Positions 16,151 through 23,100 of a stretch of 64,000 nt of DNA are shown here, piece by piece. The notes below the pieces were generated by a model. That model ran no database searches, was not told the origin of the DNA, and was given only the letters and a program-made list of their open reading frames with translations. Position numbers and translations under genes: made by a program. Origin of the DNA: Paucibacter sp. KBW04 (GTDB taxonomy: Bacteria > Pseudomonadota > Gammaproteobacteria > Burkholderiales > Burkholderiaceae_C); assembly GCF_003852425.1 (NCBI RefSeq), contig NZ_QAJN01000011.1, positions 62,001 through 126,000 of the forward strand. Reading direction: 5' to 3'. How positions within the stretch are numbered: the stretch's first letter is position 1; each line of letters starts with the position of its first letter.

Positions 16151-17066
16151 CGAGGGCCTCCGCTGCGTTTGTGGGGTTCTCGATGCCCAGCAGGCGCTTT
16201 GCTTCGGCATCGCGGGCCGCCGTGGTCACGAGCGCCGCGGCTCGGCCAGGCTTCGGGTCATCGCGGTGGGCGATATCGCTGCGGCACCAGTTGCGCCAGG
16301 TGGCCTGCCAGTCCAGCTTGGTCGCGTCCTTGCCGGTCTTGGAGGTCCAGTGGTCCCGGAACTTCGCGGCCTCGAGGCGCACCTTGTCGGCGGACCATTG
16401 CGGGAACTCGGCCAGCACCTCTTCGCCCCAGGTCTTCGGCAGCGCCCAATCCTTCGGGAGCCGTGATCCGCGTTCTGGGGTCGGGGTGGGAGCCGCGACA
16501 GCGGCGGGTGGAGGCGAAGGGGCTTGCTCGGGCCTCCACGCTAGTGGATCCTGCTCTTGCTCCTGTTCTTGCTCCTGCTCCTGTTCCTGGCTTCGAAGGG
16601 GCTTACCAAGGGGCTTCCTGAAATCTGCTGCTGGAGCCTGGGCTGCGCGCCGATTGTTGAGGTGGAAAGCCTCGCAATACCGGTCAAACCAAAGGGCCAG
16701 GAAAGGGTTTTCCGGCAGGCTTTCAAAGTCCTTCAGAATGCCCTTGCAGCGCTTATCCCCAGAGGAAAGGGCGTCAGCAATCTGCCATGCGGCCATCTCG
16801 TAGACCCAAACCATTTCAGTGGCCTGGTCGTAGGCGCAGAAGCCGCATTCGATACAAGCCTGAAGCCCCTCCGAAGCCCCTTCGATGCCTAGGCCGGCTT
16901 CATGCGCCATGTACAGCACGGGCTGGTAGTACAGACCCAGCATGTTGGAATGCGGCGAAGAGATCAGGTAGGAGGCCGCCAGAAGGGCCTTCGGACCCTT
17001 GCGCCGAAGTGCCTTGCCGGTTTCCCCGGTCCAGAACGTGGGGCTAAATTTGGCGTAGTCCCTCAT
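16137..17066 (-). CDS. Phage replication initiator, O-like
   Basis: This 309-residue protein starts at ATG 17066: MRDYAKFSPTFWTGETGKAL. The N-terminal half is a winged-helix-like region (ALLAASYLISSPHSNMLGLYY, EGLQACIECGFCAYDQATEMV) as in phage replication initiators. An EQ-repeat linker (seven EQ pairs) and a Pro/Ala-rich stretch follow. A C-terminal domain has LPKDWALPKTWGEEVL and WQATWRNWC, the motif found at the end of DnaT/O-like proteins. A replication origin may lie inside the gene, but the hexamer repeat that encodes EQ is the only iteron-like sequence seen. Confidence 0.65.
   Translation of the reverse strand: MRDYAKFSPTFWTGETGKALRRKGPKALLAASYLISSPHSNMLGLYYQPVLYMAHEAGLGIEGASEGLQACIECGFCAYDQATEMVWVYEMAAWQIADALSSGDKRCKGILKDFESLPENPFLALWFDRYCEAFHLNNRRAAQAPAADFRKPLGKPLRSQEQEQEQEQEQEQDPLAWRPEQAPSPPPAAVAAPTPTPERGSRLPKDWALPKTWGEEVLAEFPQWSADKVRLEAAKFRDHWTSKTGKDATKLDWQATWRNWCRSDIAHRDDPKPGRAAALVTTAARDAEAKRLLGIENPTNAAEALDARP
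16550..16592. repeat. Imperfect 6-bp tandem repeat encoding poly-(EQ)
   Basis: About seven copies of a CTCCTG/TTGCTC-like hexamer lie inside the O-like gene and encode alternating Glu-Gln. It may be a flexible linker, and the tandem array could also change length by slippage. In lambda O the corresponding DNA region carries origin iterons, but these hexamers are too short to claim as such. Confidence 0.7.
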
Positions 17067-17263
17067 TTGGCACCCCGCTTCGCTTTGGCCGCAGCCTTCT
17101 GCGCCTGTGTGGCCAGGCGCTGGCACTCCACGCAGTACCCGCTGAGCGTGTAGCGCGCCGCGATATGTCCTGCCGGGCAGGGTTCGCCGTTGAAATAGCG
17201 CACTGCGCCTGCCTCGGTGGCCTGGGCCCGTGATGTCGGCAGATTTGTTTCGTCGATGCTCAT
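17063..17263 (-). CDS. Small zinc-ribbon-like protein
   Basis: This 66-residue protein has the four-Cys arrangement CPAGH near residue 29 and CVECQ near residue 44, plus a basic Lys/Ala-rich end. This pattern, with YFNGEPCPAGHIAARYTLSG, recurs in short phage proteins related to HNH zinc ribbons. It overlaps both neighbours by four bases. Function unknown. Confidence 0.55.
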   Translation of the reverse strand: MSIDETNLPTSRAQATEAGAVRYFNGEPCPAGHIAARYTLSGYCVECQRLATQAQKAAAKAKRGAK

Positions 17264-17637
17264 GCCGCCGCCCTGGCCTTCTGCATCCGCTCCAGCGCAC
17301 TCAGCGCTGCAGCAAGGGTCTTGCTGGTCTGTTCAACCACGGTGGTCAGCCGGTCCTCTTCCTCGGCCTTGGTGATGGGCTTGGCGTCATAGCCGATCTC
17401 GGCGGCCATCCAAAAGAACGGCGCGTGCATGCCGGCATCTTTGGCGCGCTTGAGAATGAACATGGCCTCGCTCATGTCCAGGCGCTCAGCGCGCGAAGGG
17501 TTCAGGCAGTCCAGCAGCCGCGTGCGGGCGCTGTCGGGCCACAGGGCAGCGCCCACCATCTTGGCGCCGCCCAGGTGTTGGACTGCGGCCGTCAGGGCTT
17601 GCTCGGGGCTCTCGTAAAAGGGCATTTCAGACTGCAT
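17260..17637 (-). CDS. CII-like phage regulatory protein (CP76 type)
   Basis: This 125-residue protein has an HTH-like start (ESPEQALTAAVQHLGGAKMVG, AALWPDSARTRLLDCLNPSR). A conserved block (ERLDMSEAMFILKRAKDAG, then FFWMAAEIGYDAKPI) follows, as in the phage CII/CP76 regulatory family. The C-terminal helix resembles the tetramerisation region. It heads the replication gene string, the position of cII in lambdoid phages, and should help decide between lysis and lysogeny. Confidence 0.68.
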   Translation of the reverse strand: MQSEMPFYESPEQALTAAVQHLGGAKMVGAALWPDSARTRLLDCLNPSRAERLDMSEAMFILKRAKDAGMHAPFFWMAAEIGYDAKPITKAEEEDRLTTVVEQTSKTLAAALSALERMQKARAAA

Positions 17638-17660
17638 TCCGAGGCCTCACGAAATTTTCG

Positions 17661-17680
17661 GAAGCCTTCGGATGGGCTTC
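17661..17680. promoter_or_regulatory. Short inverted repeat upstream of the CII-like gene
   Basis: GAAGCC-8 nt-GGCTTC lies 24-43 bases upstream of the CII-like start, next to an A8 tract at 17,688-17,695. It could be a protein site or part of a leader structure. No clear promoter could be assigned in this 230-base gap. Confidence 0.3.
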
Positions 17681-17708
17681 GCGAGACAAAAAAAAGAGAC
17701 TGGCTGCC

Positions 17709-17855
17709 ATGGATGCAACAGATCTCAACGAATGGGCCCGGGCCAAAGTGGCCACGTGGATCCGGCATTGCGCCGGCGAGGCGGCCGCAGAGATGCAGGC
17801 CCGGGCGGATGAACTGGCGCGGCTGGCGCGCGAGCTACGGAAGGTGGCGAGGTGA
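17709..17855 (+). CDS. Possible 48-residue protein opposite to the operon
   Basis: The frame reads MDATDLNEWARAKVATWIRH and then an Ala/Glu/Arg-rich helix to a stop at 17,855. It fills the gap between the dam-like and CII-like genes on the opposite strand. Helical amphipathic composition and a weak AGAGA upstream are the only support. It could be spurious. Confidence 0.25.
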   Translation: MDATDLNEWARAKVATWIRHCAGEAAAEMQARADELARLARELRKVAR

Positions 17856-17866
17856 GCGCGCATGGG

Positions 17867-18718
17867 TCAGGCCTCGGCAAAGAGGCCGCCTTGGCTGCGC
17901 TCCAGCGCGGCGCTGCAGGCGTGGTTGAGCCAAACCACTTCGGTACGCAGGCTTGTGCCGCGTCCTCCGGAAATGCGCGCTTGTGTCTCGTGGCGACTCC
18001 AACCTTGCAGCTCGAGGTCGTAGAGCTCGGTTGCATAGCCGCAAAGCACGACCATGCCGTCGACGGCCTTCAGCGCATCAAGCAGGCAACGGTGGCCGAC
18101 ATCATCAAGCTCATGCCGATAGCCGCCCTTGTTCCGCATGGCCCGAGTGGCGTGCACATAGGGAGGGTCCACAAAGAACAAGGTGTCATGGCCATCGTGA
18201 GCCTGAATGACCTCGATCGCGTCTCGGTTCTCGATCAGTACGCCAGAAAAGCGTTCGCCGATCGGGGTGATCGCCGCTGGATAGTCGGCCCAGTTGTGCT
18301 GGGCCGTCCCGTACTTGCGCCTGGTGTCGGTCCGAAAGCCTGTAGTGGCTTTGGTCGCGCCAGCGCTTCCAAATCCCATCGCCGCCCGCACACAGGTGCG
18401 ACGAGCTCGCTCGAGCGAGTCGTCTGTAGGTTCGTAAGCCTGGTTGAATTCTTCGCGCGCATAAGGTGTGAGCCGGCACGCCTCAATCAGATCGGCTCTC
18501 AGCGCCGGATCACGAATGACGCGAAAGAAGTTGACGATGTCGCCGTCCAAGTCGTTATAGACCTCGGCATAGACGCGCGGCTTTTGGAGCAAGACGCCGG
18601 CCGCACCGCCAAACGGCTCTACATAACAGCCATGGGGCGGGAAAAACTTGAGGATCCAGGACGCCAGCCGGAACTTGCCACCGTGGTAACGCAGCGCCGG
18701 GCGTGTGACTTCAGCCAT
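17867..18718 (-). CDS. D12-class DNA adenine methyltransferase (Dam-like)
   Basis: This 283-residue N6-adenine methyltransferase has the SAM-binding motif GGKFRLASWILKFFPPHGCYV with EPFGGAAGVL (motif I). It also has the catalytic DPPY in FFVDPPYVHATR near residue 183. The family methylates GATC or similar sites and may protect phage DNA or alter gene timing. It follows the cro-like gene by three bases in the leftward operon, so it should be made early in lytic growth. The target is not readable from the sequence. Confidence 0.88.
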   Translation of the reverse strand: MAEVTRPALRYHGGKFRLASWILKFFPPHGCYVEPFGGAAGVLLQKPRVYAEVYNDLDGDIVNFFRVIRDPALRADLIEACRLTPYAREEFNQAYEPTDDSLERARRTCVRAAMGFGSAGATKATTGFRTDTRRKYGTAQHNWADYPAAITPIGERFSGVLIENRDAIEVIQAHDGHDTLFFVDPPYVHATRAMRNKGGYRHELDDVGHRCLLDALKAVDGMVVLCGYATELYDLELQGWSRHETQARISGGRGTSLRTEVVWLNHACSAALERSQGGLFAEA

Positions 18719-18721
18719 GGC

Positions 18722-18982
18722 TCAAGCCCCCTGCCCTTCGGCCGCGGGTTGCTCTTGCGGCACGGCCGGCGCGCCTTCGGCGTTGATGAGCTCGGGCCAG
18801 TGCAGCCACCAGTCGGATTTCCGCAGGTGCCAGCGGCGCACTTTTCCACCCGTCAATCGTTCGACTCGAACGGCCTCGCGGGTCTTCATGTCTTTCCGTC
18901 CGGTCAGACATTGATAGAGGTATTGCTCATTGACGCCTGTCAATGCGGCAATTTCGTTTCGGTCGGCTACGGTGATATCCAT
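18722..18982 (-). CDS. Cro/YdaS-like repressor
   Basis: This 86-residue DNA-binding protein starts MDITVADRNEIAALTGVNEQ. The HTH spans about residues 6-30 (IAALTGVNEQYLYQCLTGRKD), and the TGGKVRRWHLRKSDWWLHWPEL segment is typical of Cro/YdaS proteins in betaproteobacterial prophages. It is divergent from the repressor gene across the operator cluster. Its ATG is about where transcription from the mapped -10 should start, so its mRNA may be leaderless. Confidence 0.78.
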   Translation of the reverse strand: MDITVADRNEIAALTGVNEQYLYQCLTGRKDMKTREAVRVERLTGGKVRRWHLRKSDWWLHWPELINAEGAPAVPQEQPAAEGQGA

Positions 18983-19016
18983 CGGCCAATACTAGCGTTT
19001 CGCTAGCCGAAGTCAA
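18982..19016 (-). promoter_or_regulatory. Leftward lytic promoter (PR-like) over operator 1
   Basis: Minus-strand TTGACT (-35, 19016-19011), a 16-bp spacer and TAGTAT (-10, 18994-18989) lie upstream of the cro-like gene. The spacer is nearly filled by the perfect palindrome CTAGCG-AAA-CGCTAG, so repressor binding would block polymerase. The expected start site, seven bases after the -10, is the A of the cro-like ATG. Confidence 0.75.
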
Positions 19017-19052
19017 GCGTTTCGCACTTTGTGATTCTCTAGCGTTTTGTTT
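18992..19052. promoter_or_regulatory. Three-site operator cluster of the immunity region
   Basis: Site 1 is CTAGCGTTTCGCTAG at 18,992-19,006 (perfect). Site 2 is AAGCGTTTCGCAC around 19,015-19,027 (core GCG-TTT-CGC). Site 3 is CTAGCGTTTTGTTTG at 19,039-19,053 (one good half). Centres are 22 and 25 bases apart, like lambda OR sites. The graded match suggests different affinities. Confidence 0.72.
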
Positions 19053-19063
19053 GAATGCGGCCC

Positions 19064-19642
19064 ATGACACCAAAAGAGCACTTAATAGAGGCGCTGCGGC
19101 GCCTGTGCGAACAACATGGCGGGCACGTTGCCGTTGCAGAAGAAATAGGCGTCAACGATCAAACCCTTTGGCAGGTTCTTGCTGGGACAAAGCTGCCGTC
19201 AGGTGAGCCGCGAGGCATTGGCCCTCAGGTCCAAAAGAAGCTTGAGGCAAGATTCCCAGGCTGGTCGACTTCGACTGCCGCTCCGGCGTCTGAATCTGCA
19301 CCGCGGATGGGGCCCGCCCTAACAATTGGCGATCTTGCCTACCAGATTGGCCAAGCCCTGGCCGGACTATCCGATAGCCGCCGCACCACCATTGCCCACC
19401 TATTGGCAGCCCAGGTTCGTGATGAGCCAAACCTAGACGAAGCGCGGGCCATCGACATGCTCACTGGTGGGGTGGTGCTGTCCTTGAATGCCCCTAACGA
19501 AGCGCCGTCCAACGCTACGCCCCCCGCCCCACTTGGCGCACCGATTGCCGAAGAGCATCGCGCCGAGTTGGACGCACTATCCAAAGCAGCAGAGGAACTG
19601 CATGAAAACAAAAAGCAAAGTCGTCGCCTTTCCAGCGGCTGA
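19064..19642 (+). CDS. Prophage repressor, CI-like without peptidase domain
   Basis: This 192-residue protein may start at ATG 19,064 (MTPKEHLIEALRRLCEQHGG) or at 19,055. The HTH is near residues 18-45 (HVAVAEEIGVNDQTLWQVLAG, then GIGPQVQKKLEARFPGW). No LexA/S24 peptidase Ser-Lys pair is seen, so induction would not use RecA-stimulated self-cleavage. It is divergent from the cro-like gene and downstream of the operators. Its end overlaps the HipA-like gene by 41 bases, so the two are co-translated. Confidence 0.75.
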   Translation: MTPKEHLIEALRRLCEQHGGHVAVAEEIGVNDQTLWQVLAGTKLPSGEPRGIGPQVQKKLEARFPGWSTSTAAPASESAPRMGPALTIGDLAYQIGQALAGLSDSRRTTIAHLLAAQVRDEPNLDEARAIDMLTGGVVLSLNAPNEAPSNATPPAPLGAPIAEEHRAELDALSKAAEELHENKKQSRRLSSG

Positions 19643-20450
19643 ACTCCCAGGCCTTGGCATCGCAGCCACGGCCGGCCTCGGCAATCGCATCTTGGGTTCG
19701 AGGAACGAGATCTGGATTTGCAGCGCCTACAACCATCACCATGAGCCCGTCATGCTCTACGTGAAGCTTGGTTTGCCGGTGCGGGCGATGCTGGTCGAGG
19801 CGCTGGCCGCCCAGTTGGCCATCGCACTGCGGCTGGACTGCCCAACACCCTACTTGGTCACCGTGAAGCCAAAGCACGTCGGGCGCAAAGATGGGCCCAA
19901 CATCTTGGCATTCGCCAGCCTGGATGTGTCAGAGCGGTCCATGGCGAAGCCGGTCCGGTCGCTCGAAATCTTGTTCGACCTGATGGAGCGGCTGAAGGTC
20001 TCCGACCTGGCCTGTGCATTTGACGAGTGGATTGCCAACGATGTGCGCAGCCCATCTGACATCTTGATCTCGCCTGAGTCGCGCCTGTTCATGATTGATC
20101 ACGAAGCAGCCATGCGCGAAGGCCTGCGCCCTGATGAATCGACGACCAACTGGCTGGCCGCACGCCTGCTGGAACGCATCCAAGATGACGACCGACCCTT
20201 GCTGCTCAAGCGCATTCGGGGCCGTTTGGCTGCGCTGATGCGGGTGGATCTCGGTGCGGCGCCATTGGCTGCGCAATATTCCCAGGATGGGGTCGCTGTC
20301 TACACCACGCTGGTACATTTCCTTCGGGAGCGGTTACAGCATCTTGACCAGTTGCTGAGTGAACGCATCGTCCCAGAGCAGCAGTACCTAGCACTCAATC
20401 CGCAAGACCCATCCACCTCCACAATGTTGGCTGAAGATGCTGCCCGTTGA
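19602..20450 (+). CDS. HipA-like kinase, co-transcribed with the repressor
   Basis: This 282-residue protein has kinase features close to the HipA_2 type. An ATP-lysine candidate (MLYVKLG, Lys55) is followed by VEALAAQLA (Glu66). The catalytic-loop equivalent DEWIANDVRSPSDIL spans residues 141-155, and a metal-binding MIDHEAAM has Asp166. Usual members read N-x-D-R-H-x-x-N in the loop, while here it is N-D-V-R-S-P-S-D, so the chemistry may differ or be lost. It starts inside the end of the repressor gene and overlaps the next gene by 14 bases. By position it is expressed in the lysogen and may act on host or on incoming phage. Confidence 0.62.
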   Translation: MKTKSKVVAFPAAELPGLGIAATAGLGNRILGSRNEIWICSAYNHHHEPVMLYVKLGLPVRAMLVEALAAQLAIALRLDCPTPYLVTVKPKHVGRKDGPNILAFASLDVSERSMAKPVRSLEILFDLMERLKVSDLACAFDEWIANDVRSPSDILISPESRLFMIDHEAAMREGLRPDESTTNWLAARLLERIQDDDRPLLLKRIRGRLAALMRVDLGAAPLAAQYSQDGVAVYTTLVHFLRERLQHLDQLLSERIVPEQQYLALNPQDPSTSTMLAEDAAR

Positions 20451-21297
20451 CCTCCCCACTTTCTCAGCGACTTGGTGGCCGCTGCAGATGGAAACCATCC
20501 CCGGCAGTGGGGAGCTGATTACAGTCGCTGTGCTCGCCCAAGCAGCAAGCGGGCAAGCAAAGGTTCGCCAGACAATCGCGCCAGCTATCTTGTCGACCCT
20601 GTTTGGCCAGGCCAGCGGCAAAGGCATGCAGATGATGGTCGGAACCACGGTGCTGAGCATCCAAAAGCAGCTGGACGATGGTGCCCAATTCAAGGACTTG
20701 GAACTCCCTTTTGGCGGCTTTGCGTTTGCCCACGGCCGCGATGGCGTTGCCCGGGATTTTTCAGAGATCTTTGATATTGCGATTCGCCTGTCCGCAGCCT
20801 TCGGCGTTTCAGCCTTTGGCACGCGGCAGGAAGTGCCCGATGCCTCCAAGCGAGCATTTGAAGACTGGGCCGACAAGGTCAGGATGGATCTGCTCGCTCG
20901 AGAACTGCCGCGGCCCATCATCCCCGACGAGTTCAACGTTCGAATCAAGCTTGCCCGCAAGCATGTGAAGTTTGGTTTTCTTCGAAGTGGGTACGCCGTC
21001 AATTTTGGCGTTCTGCGACCTGGCCAAACATCGGGTGACTCACGCTCCCTCAAGGTCAAGGTGTTTGACCTTGAGGCCTTGCGCCGCGATCAGATCTTGC
21101 CAATCGACAACGCCGAGGTGATGCTTGGGTGCCCGCCAGAGGCTGCGTTGACTGCATTCTCCAATCGGGAGTTGGAGACCTTCCATGCATCGCTGGCCTT
21201 CATCGATGACGAGGCCAAAGCCCGCAAGGTGCGTCTCGTCAGATGCAGCAGCCCGGGCGAAGCAGCACAGCACATCAGGGAACGGCTCGCAGCATGA
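20437..21297 (+). CDS. Unrecognised 286-residue protein paired with the HipA-like kinase
   Basis: The protein starts MLPVDLPTFSATWWPLQMET and has an N-terminal beta-like segment (GSGELITVAVLAQAASGQAK). A glycine-rich region around residues 60-110 and a C-terminal part with RRDQILPIDNAEVMLGCPPE follow. No transmembrane helix, signal peptide or known catalytic motif is visible. It overlaps both neighbours (14 and 4 bases), which ties it to the kinase and the next gene. HipA_2-type kinases often pair with a small partner gene. Whether this one is that partner cannot be told here. Confidence 0.6.
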   Translation: MLPVDLPTFSATWWPLQMETIPGSGELITVAVLAQAASGQAKVRQTIAPAILSTLFGQASGKGMQMMVGTTVLSIQKQLDDGAQFKDLELPFGGFAFAHGRDGVARDFSEIFDIAIRLSAAFGVSAFGTRQEVPDASKRAFEDWADKVRMDLLARELPRPIIPDEFNVRIKLARKHVKFGFLRSGYAVNFGVLRPGQTSGDSRSLKVKVFDLEALRRDQILPIDNAEVMLGCPPEAALTAFSNRELETFHASLAFIDDEAKARKVRLVRCSSPGEAAQHIRERLAA

Positions 21298-21938
21298 GCA
21301 CCGCCCTGCCCTCCAAGGCCGACGCCAGCACACTTGTCGCATGGTCTTCGATGGGCAGTTTGGCCGTGATGTTCCCCAAGACCCGATCGGCCGCCTATGA
21401 CGCCGCAGTGGGTGCTGCCCAAAAGGCCGAGCTTTACACCGAGCAGCTGATGGGTAAGACCCTTTTTCACCTGGCCGGGTTCGGTCGCGCGCGTGAGCAA
21501 GTGTCCTTGGCTCTCATGGTGATTCGGCACATGCGCGGCATCAAAGGGTTCCAGGCCTTCGGGCGCGGCGCGGAGGTGATGGACCGGTTCCAGATCGAGA
21601 AGGTGCTGACCTGCTTCGTCCAGGCAGCCGGTTGCGCGGATACCCAGGCACATTGCAGCGTGGTCGTGGATGAGCGCTCGCTGTTTGCCGTGGGTGGCGG
21701 CGTGCGCGAGTCTCTGGACTCCACCATCCACGTCAGCATCGGCCGCCCGCCGCCCATGCCTGGCCTGGAATGGGTAGCCAGCATAGGCCGGCGCACCTTC
21801 CCTTGCCGCTACCTGCTGCAGCGCAATTTCAGGTTTCAGCCCGACCACCCCGCCAGCGAGGCCGACCAGTTGCAGGCCGGGGCGGTGCGTGAGGGCTGTG
21901 ATTGGTGCCCGAATTTCAGCCGAGAGAACGTACCTTGA
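21294..21938 (+). CDS. Unrecognised 214-residue protein, third gene of the lysogenic cassette
   Basis: The frame begins at ATG 21,294, overlapping the previous stop (ATGA). Sequence MSTALPSKADASTLVAWSSM is followed by a helical middle (LFHLAGFGRAREQVSLALMV) and a beta-rich end (TIHVSIGRPPPMPGLEWVAS) that closes with CDWC. It is soluble, with no membrane segment. No family is recognised. Tight coupling to the two genes before it suggests one function. Confidence 0.6.
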   Translation: MSTALPSKADASTLVAWSSMGSLAVMFPKTRSAAYDAAVGAAQKAELYTEQLMGKTLFHLAGFGRAREQVSLALMVIRHMRGIKGFQAFGRGAEVMDRFQIEKVLTCFVQAAGCADTQAHCSVVVDERSLFAVGGGVRESLDSTIHVSIGRPPPMPGLEWVASIGRRTFPCRYLLQRNFRFQPDHPASEADQLQAGAVREGCDWCPNFSRENVP

Positions 21939-21963
21939 CCCCCACCATTCAACTGGAGCCCCA

Positions 21964-22437
21964 ATGACCCAACGTTCAGCAATTGCCAGTCTGGGTGTGC
22001 TGCTGCTTGCCGCCTGCGCAAGCACCTATGAGCCCCCAAGATCGACACAATCGCCCCCCGCAACGGCAACCTTTAACGCGCCGCGCGCTGACCTCCTAAA
22101 AGCCACCCGGCGGTTGCTTGTGGCGGAAGGCATCCAGGTAATGAGTGCAGATGACGCATCCGGCACCATTACGACGATGCCGCAAGACTTTCGTTTGACA
22201 CCAGAGTTGGCTGACTGCGGCACAACCATGGGCATCGACTATCTCAAAGACAACCGAACCAGCTCAAAGGTCGGCTACGGCCTGATGATCGATGACGGGA
22301 AAGTCACGGTTCGATCGGTGCTGCAGTCTGAATACAAGCCCGGCGATGTTGCGCAGAACATCACCCTGTCTTGTGTCTCGCACGGGGTGCTGGAGCGCCG
22401 TCTCTTACAAAAGTTGCAAGCGGCGATCGGCTCGTAG
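21964..22437 (+). CDS. Lysogeny-expressed lipoprotein
   Basis: This 157-residue protein has a signal peptide MTQRSAIASLGVLLLAACAS with lipobox LAAC (Cys18). The mature part has a TFNAPRADLLKATRRLLVAEG segment and a VTVRSVLQSEY region, like small outer-membrane-side lipoproteins. It lies 25 bases after the previous gene and before a strong terminator, so it belongs to the repressor operon. Lipoproteins in this position can block superinfecting phage at the cell surface, but the sequence alone does not show it. Confidence 0.68.
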   Translation: MTQRSAIASLGVLLLAACASTYEPPRSTQSPPATATFNAPRADLLKATRRLLVAEGIQVMSADDASGTITTMPQDFRLTPELADCGTTMGIDYLKDNRTSSKVGYGLMIDDGKVTVRSVLQSEYKPGDVAQNITLSCVSHGVLERRLLQKLQAAIGS

Positions 22438-22458
22438 CCCCTTCTCTATAGACAACCC

Positions 22459-22482
22459 AGCCCGCCCCGAGCGGGCTTTTTT
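22459..22482 (+). terminator. Terminator of the lysogenic operon
   Basis: A 7-bp stem AGCCCGC/GCGGGCT (22459-22465, 22471-22477) with a five-base loop and T6 closes the repressor operon just before the second operator cluster. Confidence 0.9.
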
Positions 22483-22500
22483 ACGTCCGCGCATTCTTTT

Positions 22501-22540
22501 CTAGCGAAAAGCTTGACACAAACTAGCGAAACGCTACATT
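22501..22540 (+). promoter_or_regulatory. Rightward lytic promoter (PL-like) with two operators
   Basis: TTGACA (22513-22518), a 16-bp spacer and TACATT (22535-22540) form the promoter. The spacer holds CTAGCGAAACGCTAC (22523-22537), and a half-matching CTAGCGAAAAGCTTG (22501-22515) covers the -35. The distance from TTGAC to the operator is the same as at the leftward promoter, so both arms should be shut by the same repressor. Confidence 0.78.
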
Positions 22541-22570
22541 ACTTCCATCGCACCAAAAAAGGAGCTCGCG

Positions 22571-22765
22571 ATGGGAGCCAACGGAACACCAGCCACCAGC
22601 CAGCGCATGAAGAGCGCGGCCCGGGGCGCACTTTTTGCCATCACCGTGGCGCTGAGCTTGTCGGCCGCGCTGGTCGTGACGGCATGCGGCGGCGGCGATA
22701 ACGAAGAGCCACATCAGCCCACACCCAAGGTGGACTGCAAGGCCAATCCCAACGCTTGCAAGTGA
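22571..22765 (+). CDS. Small lipoprotein
   Basis: This 64-residue protein follows a strong GGAG at 22,561. A basic start (MGANGTPATSQRMKSAARGA) and a hydrophobic segment lead to the lipobox VVTAC, then a short acidic-polar mature part. It is the first gene of the rightward operon. The role is unknown; small lipoproteins at this site may affect the cell surface during early lytic growth. Confidence 0.5.
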   Translation: MGANGTPATSQRMKSAARGALFAITVALSLSAALVVTACGGGDNEEPHQPTPKVDCKANPNACK

Positions 22766-22772
22766 GGCGGCC

Positions 22773-23066
22773 ATGAACGCCCTCTATCTGCACGCCGCCA
22801 TGGATGACATGGCCGACTTCGGCGAACACCACGTGACGGCCATCGACCTTGAGCGCCGCATCGCCGAGAAGTGCGCGCCCTTCCCTGTCATTGAAGCTGC
22901 CAGCGCCTGCACCGAGATCGGCGCCGAGCCGAGCGACCCGCGCGACGTCGACCTGTCGCACCTGTTTCCGCTGGAGCGCTGCTTCCGCGACTACCCCGCC
23001 ACGACCTGGGCCTGCGTCTTTCTGACGCTGGGCGTGCTGGCCTACGCCAGTTCGTTCCTCGGCTGA
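22773..23066 (+). CDS. Small protein with C-terminal membrane segment
   Basis: This 97-residue protein has an acidic N-terminal part (MNALYLHAAMDDMADFGEHH) and a C-terminal hydrophobic helix (WACVFLTLGVLAYASSFLG). It sits in the rightward operon before the nuclease gene. No family is recognised. Confidence 0.5.
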   Translation: MNALYLHAAMDDMADFGEHHVTAIDLERRIAEKCAPFPVIEAASACTEIGAEPSDPRDVDLSHLFPLERCFRDYPATTWACVFLTLGVLAYASSFLG

Positions 23067-23100
23067 CTTTTCACCCCCTTAAACACCACTGGAGCGATCC

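Noticed and set aside
16550-16592. Phage replication origin iterons in the O-like gene
   Set aside because: The repeats are six-base codon pairs for Glu-Gln, too short and too irregular to call iterons.
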